Shown one piece after another: positions 39,925 to 49,161 of a stretch of DNA of 64,000 nt. Both the position numbers and the translations under genes were made by a program. Under the pieces are notes generated by a model. That model worked only from the letters and a program-made list of their open reading frames with translations. It was not told the DNA's origin and ran no database searches. The stretch covers positions 124,001 to 188,000 of the forward strand of contig NZ_NAAI01000001.1 in assembly GCF_018155095.1 (NCBI RefSeq), in the 5' to 3' direction. Source of the stretch: Bartonella queenslandensis. GTDB taxonomy: Bacteria > Pseudomonadota > Alphaproteobacteria > Rhizobiales > Rhizobiaceae. Positions within the stretch are counted from its first letter, which is position 1, and each line of letters starts with the position of its first letter.

Positions 39925-39941
39925 CAGATGGTAAGTTAAAT

Positions 39942-39980
39942 AACAAAGGCTCTGTCAAAGACAGAGCCTTTGTTATTCTC
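39942..39980 (+). terminator. Terminator of the first hbp gene
   Basis: AACAAAGGCTCTGTC pairs perfectly with GACAGAGCCTTTGTT (15-bp stem, AAA loop). The A and T flanks make it work from either strand. It is 18 bp after the stop. Confidence 0.93.
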
Positions 39981-40167
39981 TGTTGCTATATTATCACACA
40001 TCTCATATTTATAGTAGACGTAAAAAATCTTATTAAGATTTAATTAAAAAAAATCATATACAATAATCATATTTAAAATCAATAAGTTATTTACATTCAA
40101 AGTTTGTGGTTTCTCGTATAAAACGAAGCTATGAAGTCATTTTATCTTCGGCAAACTCTCCATTTCC

Positions 40168-40194
40168 TGTGACTGTGTTATTTTTACTACAGCT
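40168..40194 (+). promoter_or_regulatory. Conserved hbp upstream motif, copy 2 (diverged)
   Basis: TGTGACTGTGTTATTTTTAC followed by TACAGCT matches the motif of copies 1 and 3 with several changes and sits about 56 bp ahead of the second hbp ATG, a similar distance as in the others. Confidence 0.45.
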
Positions 40195-40249
40195 TTTCTC
40201 CGTTTAATCTTGTAGCACTGTGCTCATAAATAAATTAGGAGCAAAGTTT

Positions 40250-41083
40250 ATGAATATAAAATCTTTAGTAACAACTTCTGTTATTGTTATGGCAGCTGCT
40301 TCTGCGGCACAAGCTGCTGATGTTATCATCCCTCATGAAACAGCCCCAGCAGCTATCGCAGCCCCTACCTTTTCTTGGACAGGTTTTTATCTTGGTGCTC
40401 AGATTGGTGGTCGTGCAATGAAATCTGACAAAGATACCGGTTATTTTTCAAGAAACAATCTTAAGCTTTCCGGTATGCTCGGTGGCCTATACACAGGTTA
40501 CAATGTTGATCTTGGCAATGGTGTGATCTTCGGCTTGGATACAGATGTCACTTTTGTTGGTAAAAAAGACACAATTAATTACGCTACAAAGCTTGTTGGA
40601 TCAAACACTAATAAAACTGTTGCAGAAATTAATAAGTTACTTGATGACGCTAAGATCGCGAGGAAAGATGGTCTAACAGTTGCAGGCTTGGATGAATACA
40701 CCGAAAGTATTACGATGAAAGAAAAGTGGTCTGGTGCTACGCGCGTTCGCATTGGTTTTGCTACTGATCGTATTATGCCTTATATCGCTGGTGGTGTTGC
40801 TTATACACAGATGCAAGGCATTTCCGCAATTGAAGTGAAAAAAGATGCTAATGCTGGTAATGATGCTAATAAGGTTATTGCTTCTGGTAACGTATATGAT
40901 GAAACAAAGACCCTTGTTGGCTATACCCTTGGTGCTGGTGTTGACTTCGCAATGACAGACAATGTTTTGTTGCGTGCAGAATACCGTTACTCAGACTACG
41001 GTAAAAAGAAATACTTTAAAGACACAGCTGAACTTCAATACAGAACTAATGATTTCCGTGTAGGTGTTGCATACAAGTTCTAA
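40250..41083 (+). CDS. Hemin-binding protein family (Hbp/Omp25-like) outer membrane barrel, second copy
   Basis: Encodes 277 residues. The ATG at 40250 has GGAG nine bases upstream; an in-frame start at 40220 is rejected because it hides the signal peptide (MNIKSLVTTSVIVMAAASAA, cleaved near AQA-AD). The barrel repeats the features of the first copy: FSWTGFYLGAQIGG, KWSGATRVRIGFATDRIMPY, TLVGYTLGAGVDFAM and a final FRVGVAYKF. Loop 2 (about residues 120-165) is unlike the first copy. By position it may be hbpA; tentative. Confidence 0.9.
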   Translation: MNIKSLVTTSVIVMAAASAAQAADVIIPHETAPAAIAAPTFSWTGFYLGAQIGGRAMKSDKDTGYFSRNNLKLSGMLGGLYTGYNVDLGNGVIFGLDTDVTFVGKKDTINYATKLVGSNTNKTVAEINKLLDDAKIARKDGLTVAGLDEYTESITMKEKWSGATRVRIGFATDRIMPYIAGGVAYTQMQGISAIEVKKDANAGNDANKVIASGNVYDETKTLVGYTLGAGVDFAMTDNVLLRAEYRYSDYGKKKYFKDTAELQYRTNDFRVGVAYKF

Positions 41084-41119
41084 TTTCGTAAATAACGAAA
41101 TTAGAAGCAAAAAAGGTAT

Positions 41120-41157
41120 AAAATAAAAGGCCTCGTTTAACGGGGCCTTTTATTTTA
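41120..41157 (+). terminator. Terminator of the second hbp gene
   Basis: AAAATAAAAGGCCTCG pairs with CGGGGCCTTTTATTTT (16 bp, one G-T pair) around a TTTAA loop. It is 36 bp after the stop. Confidence 0.9.
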
Positions 41158-41639
41158 TTAGCTCCCTATTTTATCTCTTTTAATCCCTTCTATTTTTATT
41201 ATACCATTGCATGGTGTAAAATTTTAAAGAAGGAAGTTTTATATTATAAAGGGTGAATTGGTTCCATATATAAAAAGATTTTATAACTATTTAGTACGTA
41301 AAATCTTATATCGCTGCTGCTATTTTTCACGCTTAAGTGAAAAGCATTTAATTCATCTCAAAAATAGAAAAAGATCATAACCAGTGACGCGTTTTAGTCT
41401 ACTTTTATATGCTAGGTTAAAGTGGGCGTACTACAATATATCTGTTGGAGTAATCTCTCAAACGAGAATACAATCCCATTGGGAAAGCATATGAAGTCAT
41501 AAAGAGAAAAACCAGTTTGCAATTTTACCATCTTCTTTTAATTGAGCTTTATGATTTTTAAAACCATTGAGAGTAATGTTTTTTTAATAGAATAATGCCA
41601 TTTAAATAATGAAGATAACGTATTATTTCATACTTTTAT

Positions 41640-41800
41640 TTATTGCGTTTTCTAATGGGGATTGCACTCCTTATGCAAAATAAAATACCCCAAACAAAGT
41701 ATACTTATTTTTACATACTCAAAAGCTTGTTTTAAAGAAATATTTCTCAGAGCATATCACATCCGTTTCATATCAGAAACCGTGAATGGTATAAAGCTAC
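41640..41800 (-). pseudogene. Partial integrase fragment (C-terminal half only)
   Basis: Read on the minus strand, TTTATACCATTCACGG and TGAGAAATATTTCTTTAAAA with CAAGC match the segments YTIHGRR and LRDVSLKQA of the copy at 41974-42222. The N-terminal half and leader are replaced by the start of the plus-strand copy, so the two units are fused head to head. Confidence 0.7.
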
Positions 41801-41973
41801 AATATATTGATTTATAATGATAATTTAGCGTTATTCATATTGAGTTAGAACTCTGAATAACGTAAGATTCTCTCATTTCAAATCTGTTTATCTTGAGTCA
41901 ATCAAAATCTCTTGCTTGCACGTCACAAGTGGGGCTGGCGTGTGGGTAAAAACTGTATAAGAAAGGACTAAAA

Positions 41974-42222
41974 ATGGCTCTTATGAACTGTATTAATGCA
42001 AGAGTTGTTGCAACATTGGGAGTTGACAAATATAACGATGGCGCCGTTTTGCTACTTCATAAGTGTAAAGATGGAGGTGCTCAATGGCTTTATCGTTATA
42101 CTATTCATGGACGCCGTCGCGAAATAGGCTTGGGTACCTTGAGAGATGTCTCTTTAAAACAAGCCCGTGAATATGCAATGCAATGGCATTCTATTTTACA
42201 TGAAGGTCGTGACTCCATTTAA
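41974..42222 (+). pseudogene. Truncated tyrosine integrase, N-terminal arm-binding (DUF4102) domain
   Basis: An open frame of 82 residues that corresponds to the N-terminal DUF4102 domain of P4-type tyrosine integrases: ARVVATLGVDKYNDGAVLLL, GAQWLYRYTIHGRRREIGLG, and TLRDVSLKQAREYAMQWHS. A full integrase has about 400 residues. One extra T near 42218 shifts the frame to a stop; in the next frame the family sequence continues (FKERNKQKRTAISN) for about 20 codons before DNA of another copy begins. The catalytic domain is absent. The leader at 41808-41973 belongs to the same unit. Expression is possible but recombinase activity is not. Confidence 0.85.
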
Positions 42223-42287
42223 AGAACGCAATAAACAAAAGCGTACGGCAATAAGCAATAAAGTCTCCAATATAATAAAAATCTATT

Positions 42288-42568
42288 GCGTACCACTAAC
42301 CTTTACGCTTCATAAAAAGAGCAAGGTGGCACCATCATACATTTTGCTAGCCACCAATGTTGCAGGCGGACCTTAGCTGTTAAGAGCGTTTATAAGAAAT
42401 ATTTTTAATCTTGTCTTTAATATTTTTACCTATACGTTCATTCTAGTTTTGACATACAAGAGACATCTTTTTGATTGATTCAACATGGAATAGGTTTTAA
42501 ATGAGAAAATTCTACGATATTAGTTTTTCTCATTCAATATGCCAGCAATAAGTTATCTTTATAAATCA
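42288..42568 (-). pseudogene. Integrase N-terminal fragment with leader, convergent to the plus-strand copy
   Basis: On the minus strand the leader (TTATAAAGATAACT to GTTGAATCAATCAAAA) is followed by GCAACATTGGTGGCTAGCAA and AATGTATGATGGTGCCACC, matching ATLGVDKYNDGA. The copy ends after about 35 codons where it meets the tail of the plus-strand copy. Confidence 0.78.
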
Positions 42569-42635
42569 AAGTGATGCGACAGGACGGGAATATTTTTGCA
42601 AAGAATTTAAAAATTTTTTGTGAATGTTTTATTTG

Positions 42636-42862
42636 ATGAAACTTTGATGGTGCTTGGTTTTTAAAAAGTAAAGTTTCATGGGTTTTGTTGGCGTTGATTT
42701 TTCAATGATAGGCAATGTTCTGTTGCATGAAGAATAGCATTATTTAGATTTCTGTAAAAAGAAATTTGTAAAGGATGTTGTTATTGATAGCCATGCGAAA
42801 ATTTAGTGAAAATAAATCCAACTTTAAGACAGATAATTTTAGTGTGATTTAATTTACAAATC
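42636..42862 (+). pseudogene. Remnant of a fourth hbp gene (C-terminal part)
   Basis: The plus strand follows the 3' end of the second hbp gene by eye: GATGAAACT for DET, GGCGTTGATTTTTCAATGAT for GVDFAM, GGCAATGTTCTGTTGCATGA for DNVLLRA, TTCTGTAAAAAGAAAT for YGKKK, and GACAGATAATTTTAG for TNDFR. Stops (for example TAG inside the EYRYS equivalent) and frameshifts are present. It is a decayed paralogue between the second and third genes. Confidence 0.75.
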
Positions 42863-42922
42863 CTCATTGAATGCAAAATTAAATAGTTAAGAAGCCTTAT
42901 TTTCACAATATTCTTATTTTTT

Positions 42923-42950
42923 TGTGAGTGTGTCATTTTTGCTACAGATC
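42923..42950 (+). promoter_or_regulatory. Conserved hbp upstream motif, copy 3
   Basis: TGTGAGTGTGTCATTTTTGC followed by TACAGATC is almost the same as copy 1 at 39001. In both, GCTCTATAT follows after 15 to 17 bases. The motif ends about 54 bp ahead of the third hbp ATG. Confidence 0.55.
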
Positions 42951-43003
42951 TTTCAAAAAAGATGCTCTATATACATTTCATTTTGGATATTTGGAGAGAT
43001 TTT

Positions 43004-44683
43004 ATGAATACGAAACGTTTAATAACAGCGTCTATTTTTTCTTTAATTTCAGCGTCTACAGCGCTTGCTGCTGATGTTATGATTCCTCATCAGCCAGCAT
43101 CATCGACTTCTTCTTCTGCTGCTATTGTTGCACCTACTTTTTCATGGACAGGTCTTTATTTAGGTGTCCACGCTGGTGGTTTTTCGAGCAAAGCGGATAT
43201 GGCTCTTGTCGGTCAAGAAAAGAGTTTGCCACTGGATAAAGAGTTTTCTCCTAAACTTTCAGGTTTTGCAGGTGGTTTTTATGCAGGGTCTAATATTGAT
43301 CTCGGAGACAACTTTATTTTTGGTGTCGATACGGATTTAACGCTATCTGGGAAAAAGCACACAAAGAGCATTACTATAGGTGCACCTGATAACGCTACAG
43401 TAGAAAATGTAGTTTTAAGATCCCGCAGATCAACAAAAGTAACGCAGCCTACAGTTTCAGCAGTGGGAACACCAACAACCACACAGATCGTTTCTTCAGA
43501 ACATTCTGCATCAGAAAAATCTGTTAAAGTGAAATCAGCTTCATCAGCGGTATCAGCAAAAGTTGGCGAGGTTATTTCTACAGCAAAAGAAACACTGGTG
43601 GGAACAAAAGAATCAGGGGCGTTAACATCTGCGGCACCCGCAGAAAGAGTTATTACTTCTCAGTCAGCATCCTCCAGCGTAGGGGAAAGTTCGGGGAAAT
43701 TAGTACGGACTCCATTACCAAGATCAGGTGCAGAAAGCTTGGTAAGTGAATTAAAGTCAGTTGCACTTAAACCAACATCCTCTACCACAGGAGTAAGCTC
43801 GCCAAAGCAGACAACGCTCTTATTGGCAAGATCAGACGCAGGAGAGCAATCATCATCAGCTGTTTCAAATGTACCAAATACGCCTGCAAAATTATCGTCT
43901 ACACAAACGGTTAAAGAAACATCAGGGCCTTCTACCTTATCAACAAGGTTAGAAACAAGTCAATCTATACCTGTAAAACCTACATTGGGACAGTCATCAT
44001 TAGCCGAAAAAACAGTACCGAGTTCACCACTTGTACTTGGGAGATCAGGGTCATCTTCTGGATCAGAGGCAAAGGCTTCAAATGGAACGAGTGGAGCACA
44101 CGGGGGGCACCATGGTCATGGGTATGCTCATCCGTATAGTATATCTCATGCACATGGTACTAATCCACATAGCTCTGGTGCTCATGCACATGGTAATTCA
44201 CATGGCTCTCCACAAAGTCCACAAGCAGCGGATAAGAATGATTCCAGTGTATATGGTATAGAACAAATGAAGAGGATGGCTTCTGAACTTGGTTTTGATC
44301 AAGAGGATGAAGTTGAAACTTTAAGCCATACTTTCAAACAAAATTGGGGTGGGGCTACACGGGTACGTATCGGTTTTGCTGCTGATCGCTTTATGCCTTA
44401 TCTTGCTGGTGGTATTGCTTATGGGCAGTTCCAGGACACTGTGTCCGTATCTGTTAAGGATGAGGATGGGAGCGTCGTTTCTTCTAAGAATCTAACCGAT
44501 GAAACTAAAACCATGATTGGTTACACACTTGGTGGTGGCGTTGATTTCGCTGTGTTGGATAATGTGATTGTGCGCGCAGAATATCGTTATTCCGATTTTG
44601 GTAAAAAGAAATTTGCAAAGGAAAAACTTGAAGTTAACTACAAAACCAATGATTTCCGTGTTGGTGTCGCTTATAAATTCTAA
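43004..44683 (+). CDS. Hemin-binding protein family barrel with a ~320-residue loop insert and His-rich tract, third copy
   Basis: Encodes 559 residues, twice the length of its paralogues. The ATG at 43004 has TGGAGAG upstream and gives a normal signal peptide (MNTKRLITASIFSLISASTA). Strands at both ends match the other Hbp proteins (FSWTGLYLGVHAGG; NWGGATRVRIGFAADRFMPY; FRVGVAYKF). Between about residues 120 and 440, where the others have a loop of about 65, lies a low-complexity segment rich in Ser, Thr, Val, Ala and Lys, closed by a tract with 11 histidines in 35 residues (366-400). The insert should be surface-exposed. By position it may be hbpB; tentative. The His tract could bind heme or metal, which is inference. 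Confidence 0.88.
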   Translation: MNTKRLITASIFSLISASTALAADVMIPHQPASSTSSSAAIVAPTFSWTGLYLGVHAGGFSSKADMALVGQEKSLPLDKEFSPKLSGFAGGFYAGSNIDLGDNFIFGVDTDLTLSGKKHTKSITIGAPDNATVENVVLRSRRSTKVTQPTVSAVGTPTTTQIVSSEHSASEKSVKVKSASSAVSAKVGEVISTAKETLVGTKESGALTSAAPAERVITSQSASSSVGESSGKLVRTPLPRSGAESLVSELKSVALKPTSSTTGVSSPKQTTLLLARSDAGEQSSSAVSNVPNTPAKLSSTQTVKETSGPSTLSTRLETSQSIPVKPTLGQSSLAEKTVPSSPLVLGRSGSSSGSEAKASNGTSGAHGGHHGHGYAHPYSISHAHGTNPHSSGAHAHGNSHGSPQSPQAADKNDSSVYGIEQMKRMASELGFDQEDEVETLSHTFKQNWGGATRVRIGFAADRFMPYLAGGIAYGQFQDTVSVSVKDEDGSVVSSKNLTDETKTMIGYTLGGGVDFAVLDNVIVRAEYRYSDFGKKKFAKEKLEVNYKTNDFRVGVAYKF

Positions 44684-44708
44684 ATTATTTTAAGAGTAAT
44701 TCTCTAAG

Positions 44709-44740
44709 AGGCTCCACTGGTCGTGGAGCCTTTATTTTTT
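44709..44740 (+). terminator. Terminator of the third hbp gene
   Basis: AGGCTCCAC pairs with GTGGAGCCT (9 bp, loop TGGTC) and is followed by TTATTTTTT. It is 25 bp after the stop. Confidence 0.9.
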
Positions 44741-44931
44741 AAAGATTATTTTTTTGTTTCTTTTCTTGTGAATTTCATGATAAAGCCCATGAGGTGTGAT
44801 GATATATTTTCTTGATCGCTGCTTAATACGAATGATAAGCTCGGCTTTCCCTATAGATAAAAACCAGAGTTGCAGGATTCAGGGAAGTTATGCAAAAATG
44901 AAATCGTAAAAGTGGACAGGAATATTTCACA

Positions 44932-47847
44932 ATGACTGTGAAAAATGAAACAATAGATTATTCAAAAACTCTTTATCTCCCACAAACAAATTTTCCTATG
45001 CGTGCAGGGCTTCCACAAAAAGAGCTTGAATTAATGGAACGTTGGGAAAATATGGGACTTTATGCGCAATTGCGTCAACAAGCAAAAGATCGTCCATTTT
45101 ATATTCTGCATGATGGTCCACCTTATGCAAATGGTCATATTCATATTGGGCATGCTTTAAATAAAGTTCTAAAGGATGTGGTTGTCCGTTCATTCCAAAT
45201 GCGCGGTTTTAATGCAAATTATGTTCCTGGGTGGGATTGCCATGGGCTTCCAATTGAATGGAAAATTGAAGAAAAATATCGAGCACAAGGGAAAAATAAG
45301 GATGAAGTCCCTCTTAACGAATTTCGTCAAGAATGCCGTGAATTTGCACGGCATTGGGTAACCGTTCAAAGTGAAGAATTTAAACGCCTTGGTGTTGTGG
45401 GAGATTTTAAGGCGCCTTACACCACAATGGCGTTTCATGCAGAAGCACGCATTGCAAGTGAATTGATAAAATTTGCTATGTCAGATCAGATTTATCGTGG
45501 TTCCAAGCCGGTAATGTGGTCTGTTGTGGAGCGTACAGCTTTGGCAGAAGCTGAGATTGAATATCACGATCATGAATCAGAGATTATTTGGGTTAAGTTT
45601 CCTATTTTTGAAGCAAATTCTGATGATCTATATGGTGCTTATGTTGTCATTTGGACAACAACACCATGGACAATTCCAGGCAATCGTGCAGTGAGTTATT
45701 CTTCGCAGATTTCTTATAGTATTTACGAAGTAGAAAGTGCTGAAAATGATTTTGGTCCTCAAGTGGGAGAAAAACTTCTCTTTGCAGATGCTTTAGCGAT
45801 GAGTTGTGCAGAAAAAGCCAAACTCGTTTTGAAGCGTTTGCGTATTATTTCTGCTGACGAATTGAAAGCTCTTGTTCTTTCTCATCCACTCAAAGGTTTG
45901 GCTGGAGGTTATAATTATAAGATTGCGCTGCTTGAGGGCGCTCATGTGACAGAGAGTGCTGGTACAGGTTTTGTCCATACAGCACCAAGCCATGGGCGTG
46001 AGGACTTTGAAATTTGGAATGATTATAAGCTTTTATTAGAGCAAATGGGAATTGATACATCGATACCTTTTCCTGTTGATGATGCGGGTTTCTATACGAA
46101 AGATGTGCCAGGTTTGGGACCAGATCGTGAAGGAGGACCTGCACGTGTTATTGATGATAATGGAAAAATGGGTGATGCCAATAAAGAGGTCATTAACGCT
46201 TTAATTAAAGCAGATCGATTGTTTGCAAGGGGGCGTTTAAAACATTCCTATCCCCATAGTTGGCGCTCAAAAAAACCTGTTATTTTTCGCAATACACCGC
46301 AATGGTTTATTTCAATGGATAAAGATCTTGGGGATGGTTCAACTTTACGCAGTCGGGCTTTGGAAGCCATTTCAAAAACGCGTTTTGTGCCATCTTCTGG
46401 GCAAAACCGTCTTGCTTCTATGATAGAAGATCGTCCTGATTGGGTCCTTTCGCGTCAACGTTCTTGGGGAGTTCCTATTTGTATTTTTGCCAATGAGGAT
46501 GGTGTTGTTTTGAAGGATGAAGGCGTGAACGAGCGTATTTTACGAGCTTTTGAGGCAGAAGGGGCCGATGCATGGTTTGCTGAAGGAGCACGTGAACGTT
46601 TTTTAAGGGACCGTGCACATGAGCCTTGGATACAAGTTTATGATATTCTGGACGTTTGGTTTGATTCTGGGGCAAGTCATAGCTTTGTGTTAGAAGATCG
46701 TGCTGATTTGAAATGGCCTGCAGATGTTTATTTTGAAGGCTCTGATCAACATCGTGGATGGTTTCAATCTTCTCTTTTGGAAAGCTGTGGCACGCGTGCT
46801 TTTTCTCCCTATAAGACAGTGATCACACACGGTTTTACTTTGGATGAGAATGGTAAGAAAATGTCTAAGTCTTTAGGCAATACGGTTGTTCCACAGGAGA
46901 TCATTAAAACATCTGGTGCTGATATTTTTCGTCTCTGGGTCATGACAACAGATTATTGGGAAGATCAGCGTTTAGGTAAAAAAATTCTTCAAACCAATGT
47001 GGATTCATATCGTAAATTGCGCAATGCAATTCGCTGGATGCTTGGAACTTTAACGTATGATGAAGGAGAAAAAATATCTTATGATGCACTGCCAGATCTT
47101 GAAAAGTTTATATTACATCGGCTTTTTGAACTGGATCAGTTAATAAATCGCGCCTACGATGAATTTGATTTTAAAAAAATTATGCGCGCATTATTAGATT
47201 TTTCAATCATTGAGTTATCGGCATTTTATTTTGATATCCGTAAGGATTCTCTTTATTGCGATGCGCCTTCATCACAAAAACGTAAGGCTTCTTTGCAGGT
47301 TGTTCGTGAGATTTTTGAACGAATGGTGACATGGCTTGCTCCAATGCTGCCTTTTACGATGGAAGAAGCTTGGTTAGAGCGTTACCCAGAAAGCCAATCG
47401 GTGCATTTGGAACAATTTCGCTCTGTACCAGAAGAATGGCAAAACCAATCTTTGGCTGAGCGTTGGAAAAAAATTCGCCAAGTCCGTAAAGTTGTAACAG
47501 GTGCCCTAGAGCTTGAACGCGCTAATAAGCGTATTGGATCCTCGTTAGAAGCAGCTCCTGTTGTTTTTATTTCCAATCCGATTTTACGAGAAGCATTAGA
47601 AAATGTGGATATGGCGGAAATTTGTATTACCAGTGCTCTCACAATTACGCAAGATGCAATGCCTTTTGATGCTTTTACTTTGAATGATGTTGAAGGTGTT
47701 GGTGTATATCCAGAGAAGGCATTGGGAAAAAAGTGTGCTCGATCATGGCGTTATACGCAAGATGTTGGGAGTGATCCGACTTATCCTGATGTCTCTGCTC
47801 GTGATGCAGCTGCTTTACGAGAATTAAAAATTCTTGGCAAGATTTAA
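44932..47847 (+). CDS. ileS: Isoleucyl-tRNA synthetase
   Basis: Encodes 971 residues. Class I synthetase that charges tRNA-Ile. The HIGH motif appears in [16 protein letters not shown] and the KMSKS motif in [12 protein letters not shown]. The editing domain contains [15 protein letters not shown] and the later [16 protein letters not shown]. The anticodon-binding domain follows, including [13 protein letters not shown] ahead of KMSKS. No C-terminal zinc finger is seen, as usual in alphaproteobacteria. Monocistronic, flanked by the third hbp gene and a lipoprotein gene. Confidence 0.98.
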   Translation: MTVKNETIDYSKTLYLPQTNFPMRAGLPQKELELMERWENMGLYAQLRQQAKDRPFYILHDGPPYANGHIHIGHALNKVLKDVVVRSFQMRGFNANYVPGWDCHGLPIEWKIEEKYRAQGKNKDEVPLNEFRQECREFARHWVTVQSEEFKRLGVVGDFKAPYTTMAFHAEARIASELIKFAMSDQIYRGSKPVMWSVVERTALAEAEIEYHDHESEIIWVKFPIFEANSDDLYGAYVVIWTTTPWTIPGNRAVSYSSQISYSIYEVESAENDFGPQVGEKLLFADALAMSCAEKAKLVLKRLRIISADELKALVLSHPLKGLAGGYNYKIALLEGAHVTESAGTGFVHTAPSHGREDFEIWNDYKLLLEQMGIDTSIPFPVDDAGFYTKDVPGLGPDREGGPARVIDDNGKMGDANKEVINALIKADRLFARGRLKHSYPHSWRSKKPVIFRNTPQWFISMDKDLGDGSTLRSRALEAISKTRFVPSSGQNRLASMIEDRPDWVLSRQRSWGVPICIFANEDGVVLKDEGVNERILRAFEAEGADAWFAEGARERFLRDRAHEPWIQVYDILDVWFDSGASHSFVLEDRADLKWPADVYFEGSDQHRGWFQSSLLESCGTRAFSPYKTVITHGFTLDENGKKMSKSLGNTVVPQEIIKTSGADIFRLWVMTTDYWEDQRLGKKILQTNVDSYRKLRNAIRWMLGTLTYDEGEKISYDALPDLEKFILHRLFELDQLINRAYDEFDFKKIMRALLDFSIIELSAFYFDIRKDSLYCDAPSSQKRKASLQVVREIFERMVTWLAPMLPFTMEEAWLERYPESQSVHLEQFRSVPEEWQNQSLAERWKKIRQVRKVVTGALELERANKRIGSSLEAAPVVFISNPILREALENVDMAEICITSALTITQDAMPFDAFTLNDVEGVGVYPEKALGKKCARSWRYTQDVGSDPTYPDVSARDAAALRELKILGKI

Positions 47848-48024
47848 AATTTTAAATCAAAGGAAAGAAATGCAAGTAGATTTCTGATATTGATGAATAT
47901 AGTTTTTTGTGGTACGAGGTGAGTTCCGTTGTTTTATCTGCAGGGGGGGAATTTGTGTATGGACTGTTCTCTCATGAGTAGCGGGAATATTAGTCATCCA
48001 TATACTTAGGGAATGGAATAAGCA

Positions 48025-48516
48025 GTGAGAAAACGTAAAGTAAAAATATTTCCAATGGGAATTTTAAGTATATGCTTTGTTTTAACGGGGTGCGGTTTGT
48101 CTGCTCCTACCTATGGGACAAATAAACCGGTTTCGATACAGTTTTTTGAAGATGTTGCTAATATTGCTTCGTTAACACCAGTAAATAACAACAGTCAGAT
48201 TGTTCTGAAACCCCGCCCAGAACTTGTAATACCAAGTCCTAGCTCACGCAGTTTTTTACCGCTGCCACAACAAGATAGATCTGTCAATAAAATAGCAGAA
48301 TCAAAACAGCATCAAGGAAGTCCTTCTTTTCCGCACAAAGGGTCTTCAGTTAATGGTATTGGTTCAGAAAATCCTTCACAGTTGAATGAAAAACAACGAC
48401 AAGAATATTTACGTCGTCAGAGAGCACAAGTTGGAAGTTCAAAATACCGTCGTTATCTCACGGAACCGCCTTTAAGTTATCGCCAACCGGCAAAGATTGC
48501 ACCTACTGGTCGCTAG
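48025..48516 (+). CDS. Predicted lipoprotein, function unknown
   Basis: Encodes 163 residues from a GTG at 48025. A basic start (MRKRKVKIF) and hydrophobic stretch end in the lipobox LTGC, so the mature protein starts at a lipidated cysteine near residue 23. The rest is polar and low-complexity (Pro, Ser, Gln, Arg), with QRQEYLRRQRAQVGSSKYRR near the end, and looks disordered. A lipoprotein in this position after ileS is found in related genomes. No catalytic motif. The start is uncertain because the ribosome-binding site is weak. Confidence 0.72.
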   Translation: MRKRKVKIFPMGILSICFVLTGCGLSAPTYGTNKPVSIQFFEDVANIASLTPVNNNSQIVLKPRPELVIPSPSSRSFLPLPQQDRSVNKIAESKQHQGSPSFPHKGSSVNGIGSENPSQLNEKQRQEYLRRQRAQVGSSKYRRYLTEPPLSYRQPAKIAPTGR

Positions 48517-49161
48517 GGAAAAGGAAAAATATAAAAGTGTATAAAGTGCTTCCAATACTTATCATACAAAGTTTTCATTAATACAGAATTATAGTGCTGA
48601 TATAAGAAGATTATTATTTCCGTAAAATAGTAATATGCTAATAGCATTGAGAGGGTAGTTTTGTGTCTCTTTCACAAGAAACATCTCTCAAAGATTTCAA
48701 CCCCATTTCACGAAGTCGCTTGTTTAAATGATAGAGTATAAAACCTTTGTGCATCATCATATTTATTCTTATGAAGGAGCAAATTGGTACTATCATTGTA
48801 TTTGCCAATCTCTAATGTTGCTTATAGCTTTTGCATTTTAGAGCCTTCATAAGAGACATTTTTTCTTTAATAGTTTTTTATATTGATACATCAACCCTAC
48901 CTGTGAAGAGCAAGAAATTAATTTTTATTGATTCAACGTCATTTGAAATGAGAGTATTCTACGATATTTTGGATTTTATATTTTATTATACAAGCTAATA
49001 AATTATTTTTATAAATAATAAATGAAGTGTCATCTAATAGAAGAAATATGTAGTGTTAAAAGGGTGTGAGGAAAAAAATGTTTCGAAGTAGCTTTCGCTA
49101 TATCGGAAGATAGAAATAGAATAGTTTCTCAAGAGTGAAAGTTATAGATGAAGAATTATTT
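48517..49161. other. Gap with integrase relic
   Basis: 645 bp, mostly the minus-strand integrase relic at 48670-49020. The remainder is AT-rich with nothing recognised. Confidence 0.6.
48670..49020 (-). pseudogene. Decayed integrase N-terminal fragment with leader
   Basis: On the minus strand the leader (TTATAAAAATAATT to GTTGAATCAATAAAAA) leads to CTCTTATGAAGGCTC, AGCAACATTAGAGATTGGCA, AATACAATGATAGTACCAAT and TTGAGAGATGTTTCTTG, following ATLGVDKYNDGA and LRDVS of the copy at 41974-42222. Frameshifts and stops are present. Confidence 0.75.

Larger units (their letters stand above)
39925..40249. other. Gap between first and second hbp genes
   Basis: 325 bp holding the terminator of the first gene and the regulatory region of the second (motif at 40168-40194). 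Nothing else recognised. Confidence 0.6.
41084..41973. other. Gap between second hbp gene and the integrase fragment
   Basis: Contains the second hbp terminator, a minus-strand partial integrase relic (41640-41800) and the leader of the plus-strand copy (41808-41973). 41160-41640 is unexplained AT-rich DNA. Confidence 0.6.
42223..43003. other. Gap between integrase fragment and third hbp gene
   Basis: Contains the convergent integrase relic (42288-42568), an hbp remnant (42636-42862) and the regulatory region of the third hbp gene (motif at 42923-42950). Confidence 0.65.
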
